From NCBI GenBank assembly GCA_028564705.1, contig JAPXFQ010000364.1, positions 2,356,001-2,420,000 on the forward strand: a DNA stretch of 64,000 bases, written 5' to 3'. The notes beneath the pieces are model-generated. The model searched no databases. It was not told the DNA's origin and was given only the letters and a program-made list of their open reading frames with translations. The position numbers and the translations under genes were made by a program. Shown here piece by piece: positions 33,864 through 46,651 of this stretch. The stretch's first letter is position 1, and every line of letters begins with the position of its first letter. This DNA comes from Apricaphanius iberus (lineage: Eukaryota > Chordata > Actinopteri > Cyprinodontiformes > Aphaniidae).

Positions 33864-35464
33864 GCAAGCAGAGAAGAGAGGTTCATAAGCACAGTTTTGA
33901 TCTACGTAGAGATACAGTTTGCAAGCGTGGAGAAAATCTGTGAGCAAGAAACACAGAATTTGAGAGAGAACAGAAAATATCTGAGAAAGAGCAGAAGTTT
34001 TAAGCGCAAGCATTACAGTTTTTGAGAGAGAAAAGAAAATATTTGAAAGAAAGCAGAAGTTTTGAGAGCAACCATTACAGGCTTTGTAGGAGAAGACAGA
34101 ATGATCTTCTCCCAAATTGTAATTGTATTCTATTGATAAATGGCTGGAATTTCCCCCCATAGCCTTCGGTGCGATGACAAAACGCATATGTGAAAGTAGC
34201 CGTACTTGTAGAAAATTGAAACAAATGTAAACTTTTTACTTCTGGAGCCTCGCCTGGCTCGACCCAAATACGTGTGAAAACAGCTGTATCAGAAAATCAT
34301 CATGCAGTTATGGTCTGTGTTTCACAGAAATGTTAAATTCTGTCTCTCACAGTTAGACACTTACAGACTCCTCCATTCTTTGTAAGTGGCAACATTTGAA
34401 AATCTACTGATGTTTTAAATGTTTATTTTAACCACTGTAAGGGTTTCAAAAGGTACTTATATCTGAGATCTACTTTTTTGAGTCCATTTTTTTCCCCAGT
34501 TGATAATAGTGAAGGGAGGTGTATATCAAGGTCCTTTTCTCTGAAAACTACACAACTCAAATTTAACATATGCCACCTATACAAAGGATATTTATTCCAA
34601 TTTAATGAGAATACAACTAATTTCTTCATAGTCTTATGAATTAAAATTCATTATGTAATTGAATTCTAATAAAATTACAATATCAAACACTTTAGAAGGT
34701 TTTCTGAATATCTGATTGACAACTAAAAGCCGTTCTATTTTCTCTATTTAGTTTTAGCATTGGTTTTGGTCCTCCAGGAAGCAAAGCCTGGTTGTGCTAG
34801 TTTTACACACCTGGTACTGAGTAGAAAGCTGCATGGGGACAAGTGCAGATAGATTTAGACCAAAATAGCTGTCTAAACTATTCAGAAAGCAGAAACGTCA
34901 CTCTCCAATAATATATCCTACATTTATAGAACTCGTGTTTTCCTGATCTCCTCTTCAGCCTAAATTGCCCCAATTGTTTCTGGTGGCAGGAACCTACTGG
35001 AGGACCAATAGGTTCCTGACCTGTGCTGAGACCTATGCTGACCTGTAAATGTCCATTCATTGTCACTTCAAGTGAAACAAACTTAACAGCCTCTATTAAT
35101 GCTTACTGTCATTCACAATTGCTTCACTCAACATTTTCAGCTCTTTGTGGTTTGTTTTTTTGGTTGATTTTCTTTCCTTGCAACTGAGCTGTCTGGTACT
35201 TTGTGCAACATCGTGGTACTTCATGTACATTTTTCTTTCGTTGCTTCCTTAAAACACCATTTTAACCCAGATCAAACCAGTTCTTAACTTTTGGTTGCTG
35301 TGAGTCTTGTTTCTTTTCTTTCTGTACTAGTACATATTAAACTGATATTCTAAAATGATATACTTAAATTGATAAGGTTAAAACGTATTTTATATTAGCT
35401 CCCTCCTTGACAACCTGTTGCTAAAAGTTCAGTAATTTAGAACTGCCTGTGGATTGCCATTTTA
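33864..35464. other. Non-coding spacer
   Basis: No protein-like frame, splice-framed exon or recognisable mobile element. It includes a purine-rich stretch with loosely repeated gagagaa..cagaa words at 33950-34080. Confidence 0.4.
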
Positions 35465-36680
35465 AGTCTAGTTTTAAGTCTAGTTTATTTGCACAGTAAA
35501 TAAACATTAAAAACATCAAATTGAAGTGACAAAATAAAGAGAAATAATGAGAAGTTGCAGTCCAGACTAGAAAGGATCTACGTTCCACTTAATATTAATC
35601 AAACGTATATTTCTGAACAAATGGGGTTTTAGCCCTGATTTAAAGAAACTTTGTGTGATTCCGTATTTTTGCAGTTTTTCTAATAGTTTGTTCCAGATCA
35701 GTGAAGCATAACGATTAAATGCAACTTCATGTTTGGTTCTGATTCTGGGAATGCAAATTACTTGTATTGTACTATGTACTTTGTTGCCAAGCCAGTCATT
35801 GATTTATGAACTAACTAAATTATTTTAAAGCTTATTCTCTTAGCTGCAAGGGACCAGTGTAAGGACTTCAGAACTGGAATGATATCTCTATTTTCCTACT
35901 TTTAGTGATGCAGCGAGTAGCATCATTCTGGATCAGCTGCAGCTTTCTGACAATTTTGACAGACATGAAGACAATGTTGCAACATATAGTTTGACTAAAA
36001 GCATGGATACATTTCTCATGATCTTGTTGGGACATTTTACAATTTGTCCTTTAACCCAAGAAATGTTCTTCAGGTGACAGAAGGCCAATTTTGTAATTGT
36101 CTATGTGTCTATGTGGGTTCAGATCTGATTCCAATACTGCCCACAGATTTCAGGCCTGATCAGTAGTTTCCAGCTGTATAAACTGAAACTGTTTTCTTTT
36201 TTGTTCCTCTTTCAGTCCAAAATAATTATTGCAGTTTTGTTTCTGTTCAGCTGAAGAAAATGATGGCACATCCATTCATCAATTTGTTCTGTGCCTCTGT
36301 TTAGCATGTGATTGGGTTCATAGTCACCTGTTGAGAGTATAGTTGTGTATATTCAGCATAGTTTTAAAATCTGAGCTATCAGGAATATGTTATTACATAG
36401 GAGAGGCCCCAAAATGGATATTTAAGGTAGTTACTGAAAAAAAGTAGTCCCAGTTCTTTAATAAATCTCTAATACTCAAACCATTCTCTTTTCACCTTAA
36501 TAAAATACCATGGTCAACAGTTTTGAATGCTGCACTGAGGTCCAAAAGTACCAGCGCTGTGGTTCTACTGCAGTAACATTCAGGAGTAAGACCAGAAGAT
36601 GGTATCCTACTCAGCTGCAGTGCCCCGCAAGATGGGGAGTATTGGTTTGGATGATGCTCCCAGTGACTGAGCATCCTCCG
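35465..36680 (-). mobile_element. L2/CR1-like LINE fragment, degraded
   Basis: On the minus strand the degraded frames show a non-LTR polymerase in order: VLLDLSAAFKTVDHGILL near 36492-36560 (polymerase motif), a KIVRKLQLIQNDATRC block near 35920-35960, then the C-terminal block near 35580-35720 and a 3' end rich in taagtctagttt repeats at 35465-35490. Many stops and frameshifts are present. The element is old, and the 3' tail lies at the low-coordinate side. Confidence 0.6.
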
Positions 36681-36739
36681 TTTCCTGTTGTCAACTGTTT
36701 ACTTTCTTTATATAGAAAGTACTCTTACATCTGTTCTTT

Positions 36740-37110
36740 TGTTCTTATTGAGTCTCTTCTCTGTCTTCTCAAACCCCCAGACGGTCGTTGCAGATAACTG
36801 CTTGTACTGAGCCAGGTTCTACTGGAGGTTTCATCCTGTTAAAGGGGAGTTTTTCCTCTCCACTACTGCTACATGCTTGCTCAGTATCAGGGATTGCTGA
36901 GGAATTGCTGGGGTTGGAGTCTGCATGATCCGGGCACAACCTCACAATGATGACTCCAAGCAATCTGCTACGATTCCTTACGTAGAAAACTTTTAGTTGA
37001 TTGGAATGTTTGTATAATTGTATTGAAATTACTTTTCTTGTAAAGTGCCTTGAGATGACATCTGTTATGAATTGGTGCTTTATAAATAAAATTAAAATGA
37101 ATTGAATTGA
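36740..37110 (+). mobile_element. Non-LTR 3'-UTR fragment with AATTG tail
   Basis: Plus-strand fragment with the common fish block gttaaaggggagtttttcct and an end reading aaagtgccttgagatgacat, ctttataaataaaatt, then repeated aattga words. This is the typical 3' end of a fish LINE family. No coding part remains. Orientation is opposite to the LINE fragment beside it. Confidence 0.5.
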
Positions 37111-37516
37111 AAACTGAATTTCTCAATATGGATCATCAAGCATCATCTCTTATGAGAGCACTAACTCTTTTATAAACACCTCCATCATTTATATAATACA
37201 CAAGTAGTAGCCTTAGATAGTAGAATTTATACAATATATATACTTTTAGATACAAAATTGAGTTGACTTTAATATTGTTTTGTTGGACTGAATAATTTTA
37301 TAAACAGACCACGTGTTTTCATTAAATTCAGACCTAATTGCAAAATTAAAATTTAATCAAAGCCATTGCAATCCTACAATGGATACCTAAATGTGTTTCA
37401 ATGCAAAATTTATTTTTCTTTATATCATCATCTATGTTATTTAGAGTCAAATATAGCGGAACAGTGGACATGAACTCAGAGCTGGTACAGAATATCATCC
37501 CAAATCTGCCACTATA

Positions 37517-38253
37517 CAGTAAGGATAAAAATTATCTGAACAGCCTGCGATTTTGCAAGTTCTTCCCACAATTATGGAGGGGTCTGAAATTCATTCTGTA
37601 GGTGCATTTTCACTAAGAGAGACAGCATTTAAAAAAAAAAGAAAAATCAGGAAATCACATTGCATTATTTTAAAAACAATTTATGGGTATAAAAAAAATC
37701 ATCAATATTTGGTACAGAATCTTTTGTGTTACAGTGGTCAAATGTTTCTACACACACAGCACAGTCATCTTGAGCCTCTTCCATTTTCTAACAATTGCTT
37801 TAAGAGTTGATCTATTTTCAGCAAGCTTATTGGCAATTGCCTCGTAGCCCTTTCCAGCCGTGTGTAGGTCTAAATTTTGTTTCTGGTGTCTTATGACAGC
37901 TCTTTGGTCTTGGCCATGATAGTAGTAGGAGTCTGACTGAGGGGTGGACAGGTGTCTTTATCGAGCTCAGACAAAGGTTTCTAATTTAGATTATAAGTGG
38001 GGTAGAGCTGGACCTTTTAAAGGCAGAGTAACAGGTCTTTGAGAGCCAGCATTCTTGCTGATTGCCTGATGTTCAAATACTAATGTGCAGCAATTAAATA
38101 CAAATAAATTCTTAAAAAAATCATACAGAATGATTTTCAAAAATTTAATTTTGAAAAACGGTTCAATTTGCGTCAATTTTAGACCTATCCTTAATTTCTA
38201 AGTGGGTGAACTTGCAAAATTGGCAGGTGTTCAAATACTTATGTTCCTCACTG
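37517..38253. mobile_element. Tc1/mariner-like element, internally degraded
   Basis: Inverted ends: CAGTAAGGATAAAAATTATC on the left and, read inward from the right, CAGTGAGGAACATAAGTATT, both followed by a TTTTGCAAGTTC block. TA flanks both sides (37515-37516 and 38254-38255), the Tc1/mariner target. No usable transposase frame remains. It is short (about 740 bases) for a full element. Confidence 0.7.
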
Positions 38254-39901
38254 TATGTTTTAGCTTCTGTTTCTGATTAGGACTGCTTCTTTACAGAGGC
38301 TTTTTGGTGGTTTACCAGTGGAGAAAAGAAATAACACAAGCCAAGATAAAGGATAAATAAAAATAGGATAGGATACAATAAAAGAATAGGATCAATAAAA
38401 TTTTATTTTAATTAGTTGAATTCATTATACTTACAAATCATCAATTTATGACAAATCAAAAAGCACCGTGCAAGCCAAACAAGTTGTATTCATCCAGAAA
38501 TATACAATGAAATCAATACTGTATATTCAGTCATATAAAAAGATTCAAAGTCATACATCCCAATTTGAGCATAGAGTTATAAAACTATGCAACCAGTTTA
38601 AGGCTGTGGGGCAAGTTGGTAGAAGATTCAGTTAGCCTGACTGATGCATCGACTCATTGCATTTGTTGTTGCAGTCCGTCCTCCAAGGTGAGTTACAGTA
38701 GAAAGAAACAACTGTCTTTTAACAGGGAGAACCCTCCAGAAGAACTGGGCTTGGGATACCTGATATTAAAAGAAGAGAGAACAAGAACGGAAGCACTGGT
38801 CTAGAAGCACTTCTGCTACAGAGTTGCTCCTACACGAGTGCTACAGAAGTTCTGTACTAAAGAAAAATAGCAAATGGCAGCCATTGTTTGCGCCATTTTA
38901 TCATTCATAATAACAGTGAAGAGTCCTTTAAAACCTAAAAAGCAAGAAAAGAAACATAGCATTCAAAAGAGTATATGAAGAGTTATCTAAACTGTAACAA
39001 ATAACAGGCTTAAAGTAGGATGTATATGCTTTATACTGATGTAAAACTAATTTCTAAATGAAATCCCATAAAAATTATCAATGCTGTTGATTTTGAACTG
39101 ATCAGTGAACTTTCTTGACACACAATAAATTATGTAAACATTTATCAAGAAATTAATTTCAGGTTAATCCACTGCCTGGAGATTATTACATAAAAGTATA
39201 TGACAATATGGGACACTATTGGGATACTAGAATTAGGTCAATAAAAAAAAAAACAACTTTATCAGCCATGTCTGCTCTTAAGGTAATCTGCTGGCCTGGA
39301 ACTGAGCAAGAAATATGGTGCATTTCCTTACTGATGTACCATTTAAAATCTTATTTGAACTCTACATATTGCATGTACAGCCTACACTAGCTTGCAATTA
39401 AGTAATTAAAGTTTGTGTGTTAAGTGTCTGTCAGAGACAAACATTGTCACACAAAAAGTGTGTACAATATGCAGATCAATTTTAAAAGCTTACTCCTCAT
39501 TGTTTCTTGTGCCAAGAAAACAAAAGTAGATCAGATTGGTGAATATTTTCAGTTGTTAAGAGCCATTAACTTCTAGACCTTTTACCATTCTGATTGTTCA
39601 AGCCATCAAAAACTATATTAATAAAGTATTGTTCTCTGTGGTTCAGTGGGTGACTGTTCTAGGGTTTTGCGGTGGGGAGTAAAGCTGGACAATAGATCTG
39701 GGGGATTACTGTGAGCAGCCAACCTTTATCTGTTTCCTTTAGGGACAGAGACCCGTAGGACCAGTTCAGAAAAATATCCAAATCATCTATAAACAGATGT
39801 TATTTTGATGTTATACGGTTAACTTATACTTTGAGCTGATATTAGGCATTGTTGCAGATCCCTGAGCTGTTTTCTGAGACCTTTTCTATCCAAATGATGC
39901 A
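38254..39901. other. 3' flank of gpa33 copy 2
   Basis: Mostly featureless AT-rich DNA. A patch near 38660-38790 (ttttaacagggagaaccctc) looks like a fragment of a dispersed fish repeat. No exon matching the long tail exon of gpa33 copy 1 is seen here. Confidence 0.4.
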
Positions 39902-42900
39902 TCAAAGTTTATTGCGCCTGCAGTTTTTGCAGTAACTGCAGTAGATGACTATGATAAATGCAATCAAAATAACAGCAGATTTTGTTATGATTCTTGCAAT
40001 AGAATCAGTTCTTGTAGGTGCTGCAAAAACAAAGAAAATGAGATGAGACACTATGAATTGCAGTAATAATATACCTCTTAAAAATAAATCCAACTGAGTT
40101 TCAAGACAGTTTTATCTTACGTGGCATGATACAGAGGGTAATGACGCAGGTAACTGAGCGGATCTTGTTGCTTGACGTACAGATGTAGAATCTTGAGGTG
40201 TTTCCAGAGATGTTATATAAAGACAAAATCTCTCCCTCTGAAAGACAATAGGTTAGTTAAAATTCTGTTAATCTTTTAATAGTGAATGTCCATTTTTCAC
40301 TATGATAATTTCGGTATTGTTTTAGTAGAGTTAATACGATTTTACAAAGGTCAAAGGTCACTCGTAACTTACTGTCAGTCGTTCTTGAGTCTGCAACATG
40401 AGACATTCTGTGTAAACCCCAGCTCTCCCACTTGTAGGTGGGAGGAGGAGACCCTTCCTCGGAATAACAGGTGAGGTTGATGTTTTGGCCGTACTCTGCT
40501 TTACCCTGAATCTTACAGATGGGTGTAGATGGAGCCACTTGAAAAATGAAGAAAAAGATGAAGAAGATGGTGTGATTCTTATCAATTTTATATTTTTTTC
40601 AATAACAAATAGAAACAATATACACCGAAACACAGTACCTCATAACACCCAGACCCTTGAACTATTAAAAAACAATTTAAAAAACGTGCAGGTAGACCAT
40701 CTTCTAGAAAGCAACATTACCTAGAACAGTCAAACGTGCTGTGTCAGCTGATTTTCCCTCATCATCGCCAGGGATCTGGACACGACACTCAAATTCCTTG
40801 TTGTCTTCCAGTGTGATGGAGGAAAGCTTAAGGTCAGCTTTCCCAGTAGCAGTATTTACATCCACAGACACACGGCCTTCATATTTTGATTGGATGTCTG
40901 TCATTTTAGTCGGATGGTAGTGAACGAGAATGAGGGTCTGTAGAAAATGACAGCATTAGAGACAAATGTCCATTCATTCAGCTGAAATAGACATTTAGAT
41001 ACTGACCTCTTCAGAAGTAATATCTGGACCCTCAGCAGACCATGAGATGATCACTAGTGGTGGATTTTTTACTGTGGTTACAAATGTGCAGGGCAGTGTG
41101 ATGTTGTCTCCTCTGGCAAACTCATACTGATACTTAGGGATGTTAACCTGGATGGATGTAACAGCTGACCACACTGCTGTAAATTAAATAGAGTGGCATA
41201 CAAATAAAGGTAGGCTAATACATTAGTTTTAATTTGATTTAAAAAATTGAAATAAAGTTTGACTTTTGCTACACATTTTTTTATTTTTCCTGTCTGGTTA
41301 TTGTTGAGCAGGGTTAAACTGGGAAGAGAAAACAAAATGCTTTAATTAACATGTTTGTAAATATTGAGGGCTTCAACAGCTAGAATGGTCACAATAAAAG
41401 CCACTCTGAAATGTTCAGTTGTATCACACAGCACAATACCACAGATGGGCAAGTTTTGAGGGAGCACACAATTGGCATGGTGACAGCAGGAATGTCCACC
41501 AGAGCTGTTGCCCATGAACTGGATGTTCATTTCTCTACCATAAGCCGTCTCCAAAGGCATTTCCGAGAATTTGGCAGTACATCCAACCAGCCTCACAACC
41601 ACAGACCATGTGTAACCACACCAGCCCAGGAACTCCACATCCAGCTTGTTCACCTCTACTGTCGTCTGAGACCAGCCACCCAGATAGATGCTGAAACAAT
41701 CAGTTTTTTACATAACCAAAGAATTTCTGCACAAACTGTCAGAAACCGTCTCAGGGAAACTCATCTTTATGGTCGTCGTCCTCATTGGGGTCTCAACCTG
41801 ACTCCAGTTCGTCATTGTAACCAACTTGAGTGGGCAAATTCTCACATGCAATGGTGTCTGGCACATTGGAGAGGTGTTCTCTTCACAGAAGAATCCCAGT
41901 TTATGCTGTACAGGGCAGATGGTGTGTGTGGGGTCGTGTGGGTGAGGGGTTTTCTGATGTCAATGTGGAATGAGTGGCCCATGGTGGCGGTGGGATTATG
42001 GTATGGGCAGGCATACGTTATGGACCAAGAACACAGGTGCATTTTATTGATGGCATTTTGAATGCACATAGATACCGTGACGAGATCCTGAGGCCCGTTG
42101 TTGTGCCATACATCCAACAAAATCACCTCTTGTTGCAGTATGATAATGCATGGCCCCATGTTGCATGGATCTGTACACAATTATTGGAAGCTGAAAACAT
42201 CCCAGATCTTGCATGGCCAGCATACTCACCAGACATGTCACCCATTGAGCATTTTTGGGATACTTTGGATCGGATATGACATCGTTTTCCAGTTCCTGCC
42301 AATATCCAGCAACTTCACAGAGCCATTGAAGAGGAGTGGACTAACATTCAATAGACCACAATCGTCAACCTGATCAACTCTATGCGACGGAGATATGTTG
42401 CACTGCATGAAGCAAATGGTGGTCACACCAGATACTGACTGGTTTTCTGAGTCCCCAGACACCCCGGTTAAAAAAATAAAAATAACTGAACATTTCAGAG
42501 TGGCCTTTTATTGTTGCCAAATTAAGGCACACCTGTGCAATAAGCATGCTGTCTTATCAGCATCTTGATATGCCACATCTGTGAGGTGGGATGGATTATC
42601 TCATCAAAAGAGAAGTGCTCCCTATTACAGATGTAGAAATATTTTTGAACAGAATTTGAGAGGAATGGTTATTTTGTTTATGTAGAAGATGTTTAGGAAT
42701 CTTTGAGTTCATCTCATAAAAAATGCTAGCAAAAACTAAAGTGTTGCATTTATATTTTTGTTCAGTGTATAACAGTAACTTACATATTTTATTAACCATT
42801 TTTTTTTCTACTTTGCTTTACTGAGTTATCTTTTTTTAGAAAAAAGGAACAAAGAAACAAGAGTGTGCAATGAATCACACGCCAAATGACTGACGAAAAT

Positions 42901-43130
42901 GTGAAGTCATCCATTCGAAAAGACTTGTCTGCTTGCTATATTGTTTAACAAAGAAAGACACTAATATGACCACATGGTAGCAATTATTATTTTTTTATTT
43001 TTTTTGCTGAAAGTGCGCAGACATAGACATTCATAGCAAGGATGAGAAGTATACACTCAAAGGTAATTTCTAATGAAAACATGGAAGCCTACATACCAAT
43101 AAAAAGTAGGGCAGAAGTCCTCTTATCCAT
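39902..43130 (-). CDS. gpa33: A33 antigen-like IgSF protein, copy 2 (273 aa, short tail)
   Basis: Six predicted exons, read downward: 43097-43130, 41007-41176, 40721-40937, 40373-40537, 40121-40237, 39902-40020. Borders are AG/GT and the joined length is 822 bases, 274 codons. Signal peptide MDKRTSALLFI. The IgV and C2 domains are as in copy 1, with the same cysteines (PIC, NLTCYS, FYICTSS, VTCVIT). The membrane exon (SAVILIAFIIVIYCSYC) runs straight into a stop after CKNCRRNKL, so only about a dozen cytoplasmic residues remain and no RRSD array. Exon and intron lengths for exons 2-5 equal those of copy 1. Intron 1 contains a Tc1-like pseudogene. Frames and splice sites are undamaged, so expression as a tail-less adhesion or decoy protein is plausible but inferred. 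Confidence 0.82.
41390..42767 (+). pseudogene. Tc1-like transposase pseudogene in gpa33 copy 2 intron 1
   Basis: The transposase reads REHTIGMVTAGMSTRAVAHE (helix-turn-helix), SAQTVRNRLRE, then LFTEESQF where the first catalytic Asp of DD34E is Glu. After a frameshift near 41930 it continues HGGGGIMVWAGIRYG, YDNAWPHVA (second Asp) and SPDMSPIEHFWD (Glu). In-frame stops follow at about 42278 and 42353 before the end at GGHTRY. The right end matches the usual terminus (ttttgttcagtg then TA at 42768-42769). The left outer end is missing; an inner inverted repeat (ccactctgaaatgttcagtt) survives at both sides. Confidence 0.82.
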
Positions 43131-43260
43131 CCCAAGGTGACCTACCTACTGTAAGCTCAGAAGTTTATTAAAAATAAGTTTTAGTGAACTTGCCTTGGTC
43201 TGTTTTTTATCAAGACTTCTGTAGAATGAACTGATCCTTTGGCTCTATCACAGATACGAC

Positions 43261-43266
43261 TTTATA
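43261..43266 (-). promoter_or_regulatory. Possible TATA box of gpa33 copy 2
   Basis: TATAAA on the minus strand (context GTCTATAAAGTC), about 131 bases before the ATG at 43130. No equivalent is evident before copy 1. Confidence 0.4.
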
Positions 43267-44100
43267 GACCGCACATCGAAAAGCACCACCCCTCATCCAA
43301 TCAAAGGTCTTCCCCTAGATATAGCTTAAATTTAAATATTTCTTACTTATTTAAGCCACTGACCACAGGGAATGTTATGGGATAAACATTATGTTCAAAC
43401 AATAAAACGATTTCCATTTTAACATGGTACGATTTCAGTTCACAGTAAGTTTCAGGTTTATATGAAAATAATATGGTAAAATTGTTATTTGTTATAACCC
43501 GATATCTATATATATATATATGCATATTTTAATGACCTGGTGTTATATTGTAGAAACATAAAAAGGATAATATTAGAATAAAGTTTTCAAGATAAGTTAA
43601 GCTTGACTCAGCTCTATTTTACTTTACTAGTCGCTTTCCATAATTTGCTTCTCTCATGTCGATCCCATTCAGTCTGTGGTTGACCCTTGTGATTTTGTCT
43701 GTCTAACGTCTTTGACCAACAGGGGCGCCTTCATCTCATCTAAATCTGTTAAACGTGCACCATCGCTTATGATAACATACCAGACTCTGCAACGAATTAC
43801 TGCATTCATTTAGGTTAATTAACTGAAATAAAACACTGAGTGCCTTGATGGAAATATAAGGGGCAGCTGTGGATAAAACCACCCAAACCCACAAAGCAAT
43901 TAATACATAATACACCAGTTAATTATTGCAATTCATCCGTTCAACTAAACATATTTTTTCCAAACAATATTAAGCTCTGATTATAAATTGAATTATTGGG
44001 CCCTACAATAACACTCTTGGTGTATCATTAATCATATTCATATATGTATTTTTCTGGCCCATTTTTGCCCAAGGAATAGAACCTACACCTACAAATAGGA
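43267..44100. other. Upstream spacer of gpa33 copy 2
   Basis: AT-rich non-coding DNA with a short TA run near 43505-43520. No mobile element with clear ends was recognised. It ends exactly where duplicated segment B begins. Confidence 0.4.
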
Positions 44101-46608
44101 TGCTGATATAAAGGTCCCACCCTCCCTATTCACACAAATACACATATCCTTATACGTTTAGATCCAGTAAACATTTAGGGTTATTCAGCTTGAAATTGGG
44201 AAATATGCATAAAAGTATGATTCAGAACCTACTCACCTGTCGAAAAATTATGTAAACACTGTAGTTTTTGTCTTGCACAGTAATTGAAACAATGACCCTA
44301 TTGGTGAATGGTTTATACAAATCTTGATAAATAAATGTCTCAGTTAACCTTATAAGGGGGTGCTTATTTCTCTGTTGTGAATAATCAAACATGAACGATT
44401 GTCAACCAGCCTGGTTTTTTTGGGGGTTAAATAATAAGCAGATGTGTTTTTTAGTAGGAATGGTGACCATCCCAATAAAAGAAGACAACATGCTGAATCT
44501 GACAGCTGAGGCCTCTCTTCTCCAGAAAATAGAGGTATAGTTCTTGAAGTAGAATACACGTTTTTATATTTATTTTATTTTCCGGTCATAAACGTTTCCG
44601 TTCACCCACAAATTTGAAATGAAATATTGTCCAAAAAGACACAGTAGGGTCAGGGAGTGTCTGCACATGTGAAAATAGATTATAAGTTAGTGAGAAAAAA
44701 ATACCAACGGCACCGCAGGGATTTTGAGGCTAATTTTCACAGTAAATTCACATTTACTCTTGCTATTTCTATTTTCAAACATTGCTTTCCACAAATCCAC
44801 ATGTTTATTGCCACAATTGAAAAACTCTGAGACAGGGAGGAGAAATAATACTGGAGGCCAATAGCAGGGAAGATGCTGCAGGTTCTTCACAGGCGAGGAG
44901 AGATCAGAACTTGCTGAGAGAAAGAGATCAATTGGTGAGAGAAACCTTGCAGGAATCAGAACAACGTTAGAACTGATGTTTAAAAATTACTCTCATTCTC
45001 ACTCCAAAAATATTGTTTGTGTGTATTTTAATAGGTAACCAGGGGCCGATGTCTGTTAGCAGTATATTAGATGAAATAGAATTTCAGTTTTTGCAATCTG
45101 AGTACAGGTTGTCACAGTAGAACAGAACTATTTATTTTGTAGGGGAAAGAGAAAAGGCCGCATGTGGGCAAATGTGTGGCTTTTGTTTGATTATTTTACA
45201 CTCTCACATTAGTAGGTGCCCAACCTAACTCGCTCTTGCCGTTTTGCGTCGACTGGGTGGTGTTTGCCTAGGATGCTATATAATTCTCGATCTGAATTAC
45301 TGTCCCAGTCCGCCTCTTACTCCTGTTGTCTATGATCGGCTCTTCTACAGCAAGATTGTCACAGTGTCCTGCAGTCTGCAGTCTGAAAGCTAAGGGGACA
45401 GAAAGACAATATATTTGCTTTTTCATTAGCATTAAGAGCTTAACTTTGATTCAAAATATTTTCTGTTATTTGATTATCTGGATTTATTTTGGCCTAATCA
45501 AAAACACAATGTACTCCAAAGTTTTAAGGAAAATCTTTATTTTTTCATACGGTGCCATAATATTGTTTTGCATGATTAAAGAATAAGCAAGAAAGTGAAA
45601 ATATTAGAATATTAGGCTAAGTAAACATCAGTTATGACATATATTTACTGATGTTGGGTACAGTATCACTGTGAACACAGAGAATCACAGAAAATCATAT
45701 TGGACTAAATGCTTTATATGAGTTATTTTTGGCAAAATCCTAAAGGTGTAGACTGCTGGAAAAAGAACGGGTTAATAGGTGCCAGAGAGCAGACATGTTT
45801 AACTAAATGACAACACCTATACAACGAAAAGTCAGATGAACAAAGTTCTGGTTATCTTCAAAGATGCTGCTAAAGGCCTCAAAGGTTCAAGCACTATGAC
45901 GAGCTTTCACTGTTAACAGAATTAATAAAAAAAACATGAAGGGGTTAAGCCAAATTATTCTTTTAATATGGAAAAACTAAAGATACAAATAAGGAATCGT
46001 AATTGAACATGCATTACAATTACAGATTATCATGTTATAAACTATACATGATAAAAAATTTTGCTCCATAGCTGATTATTAGATGAATGCACAGATGGAA
46101 TACCTAACTGAGCCATGAACACTCTACTTTCTTCATCTTAATATGAAGGATTAATTTGTGCTTTTAAAGCTCTTTGATGACCACATACTGTCCAGATATT
46201 GAAGGATTCAGGTTTAGTGTCGCTACTGGATCAGGGCTGCATTAAATCTAATGTATGAAACAGAACACGATATAAATAGTTACTTTGTGTTCCTTTAATA
46301 TTTGATGCTTATTGTGTATGAGTTATTTTATTGTACAATTATCACACATGGATTATTGAGCGTCTTCGGGAATACTGTGACTCCCTGAAAGGTTCTTACC
46401 TTTTCCTCCTTCAGGATTTGAACCCTCCATCACCACAGTATTGTCCTGAGGCAGAGCCCTCTTGTCCTTCACAACATCACAGAATAAATTGAGAAAAGTT
46501 TGGATTGCTGCAGGGGAGTCTTTGTTCATAATAGGTACAAGATTAAAGGAAGATGAGATGCGACTGCACATTATAGCAATGTTATTGAAATTACACATTT
46601 ATTAAAAA
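44101..46608 (+). repeat. Duplicated segment B, likely source of the LINE-3 extension
   Basis: About 2.51 kb, nearly identical to 31298-33828. The first about 240 bases resemble a LINE 3' UTR (AATAAATG near 44334), and the remainder is unique-looking DNA. At the right end this copy continues as aaaaataaaaaaacaaag into gpa33 copy 3, whereas copy A turns into poly(A). It is not bracketed by a recognisable duplication, consistent with being the original locus. Confidence 0.8.
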
Positions 46609-46651
46609 TAAAAAAACAAAGAGAGAGAGGAAAGCTGCTCTGAGACTATCT

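Noticed and set aside
44101..46608. Segment B as a second retro-inserted copy
   Set aside because: Its A-rich right end is interrupted and no target duplication flanks it, so it is better read as the source; this is a judgement, not proof.
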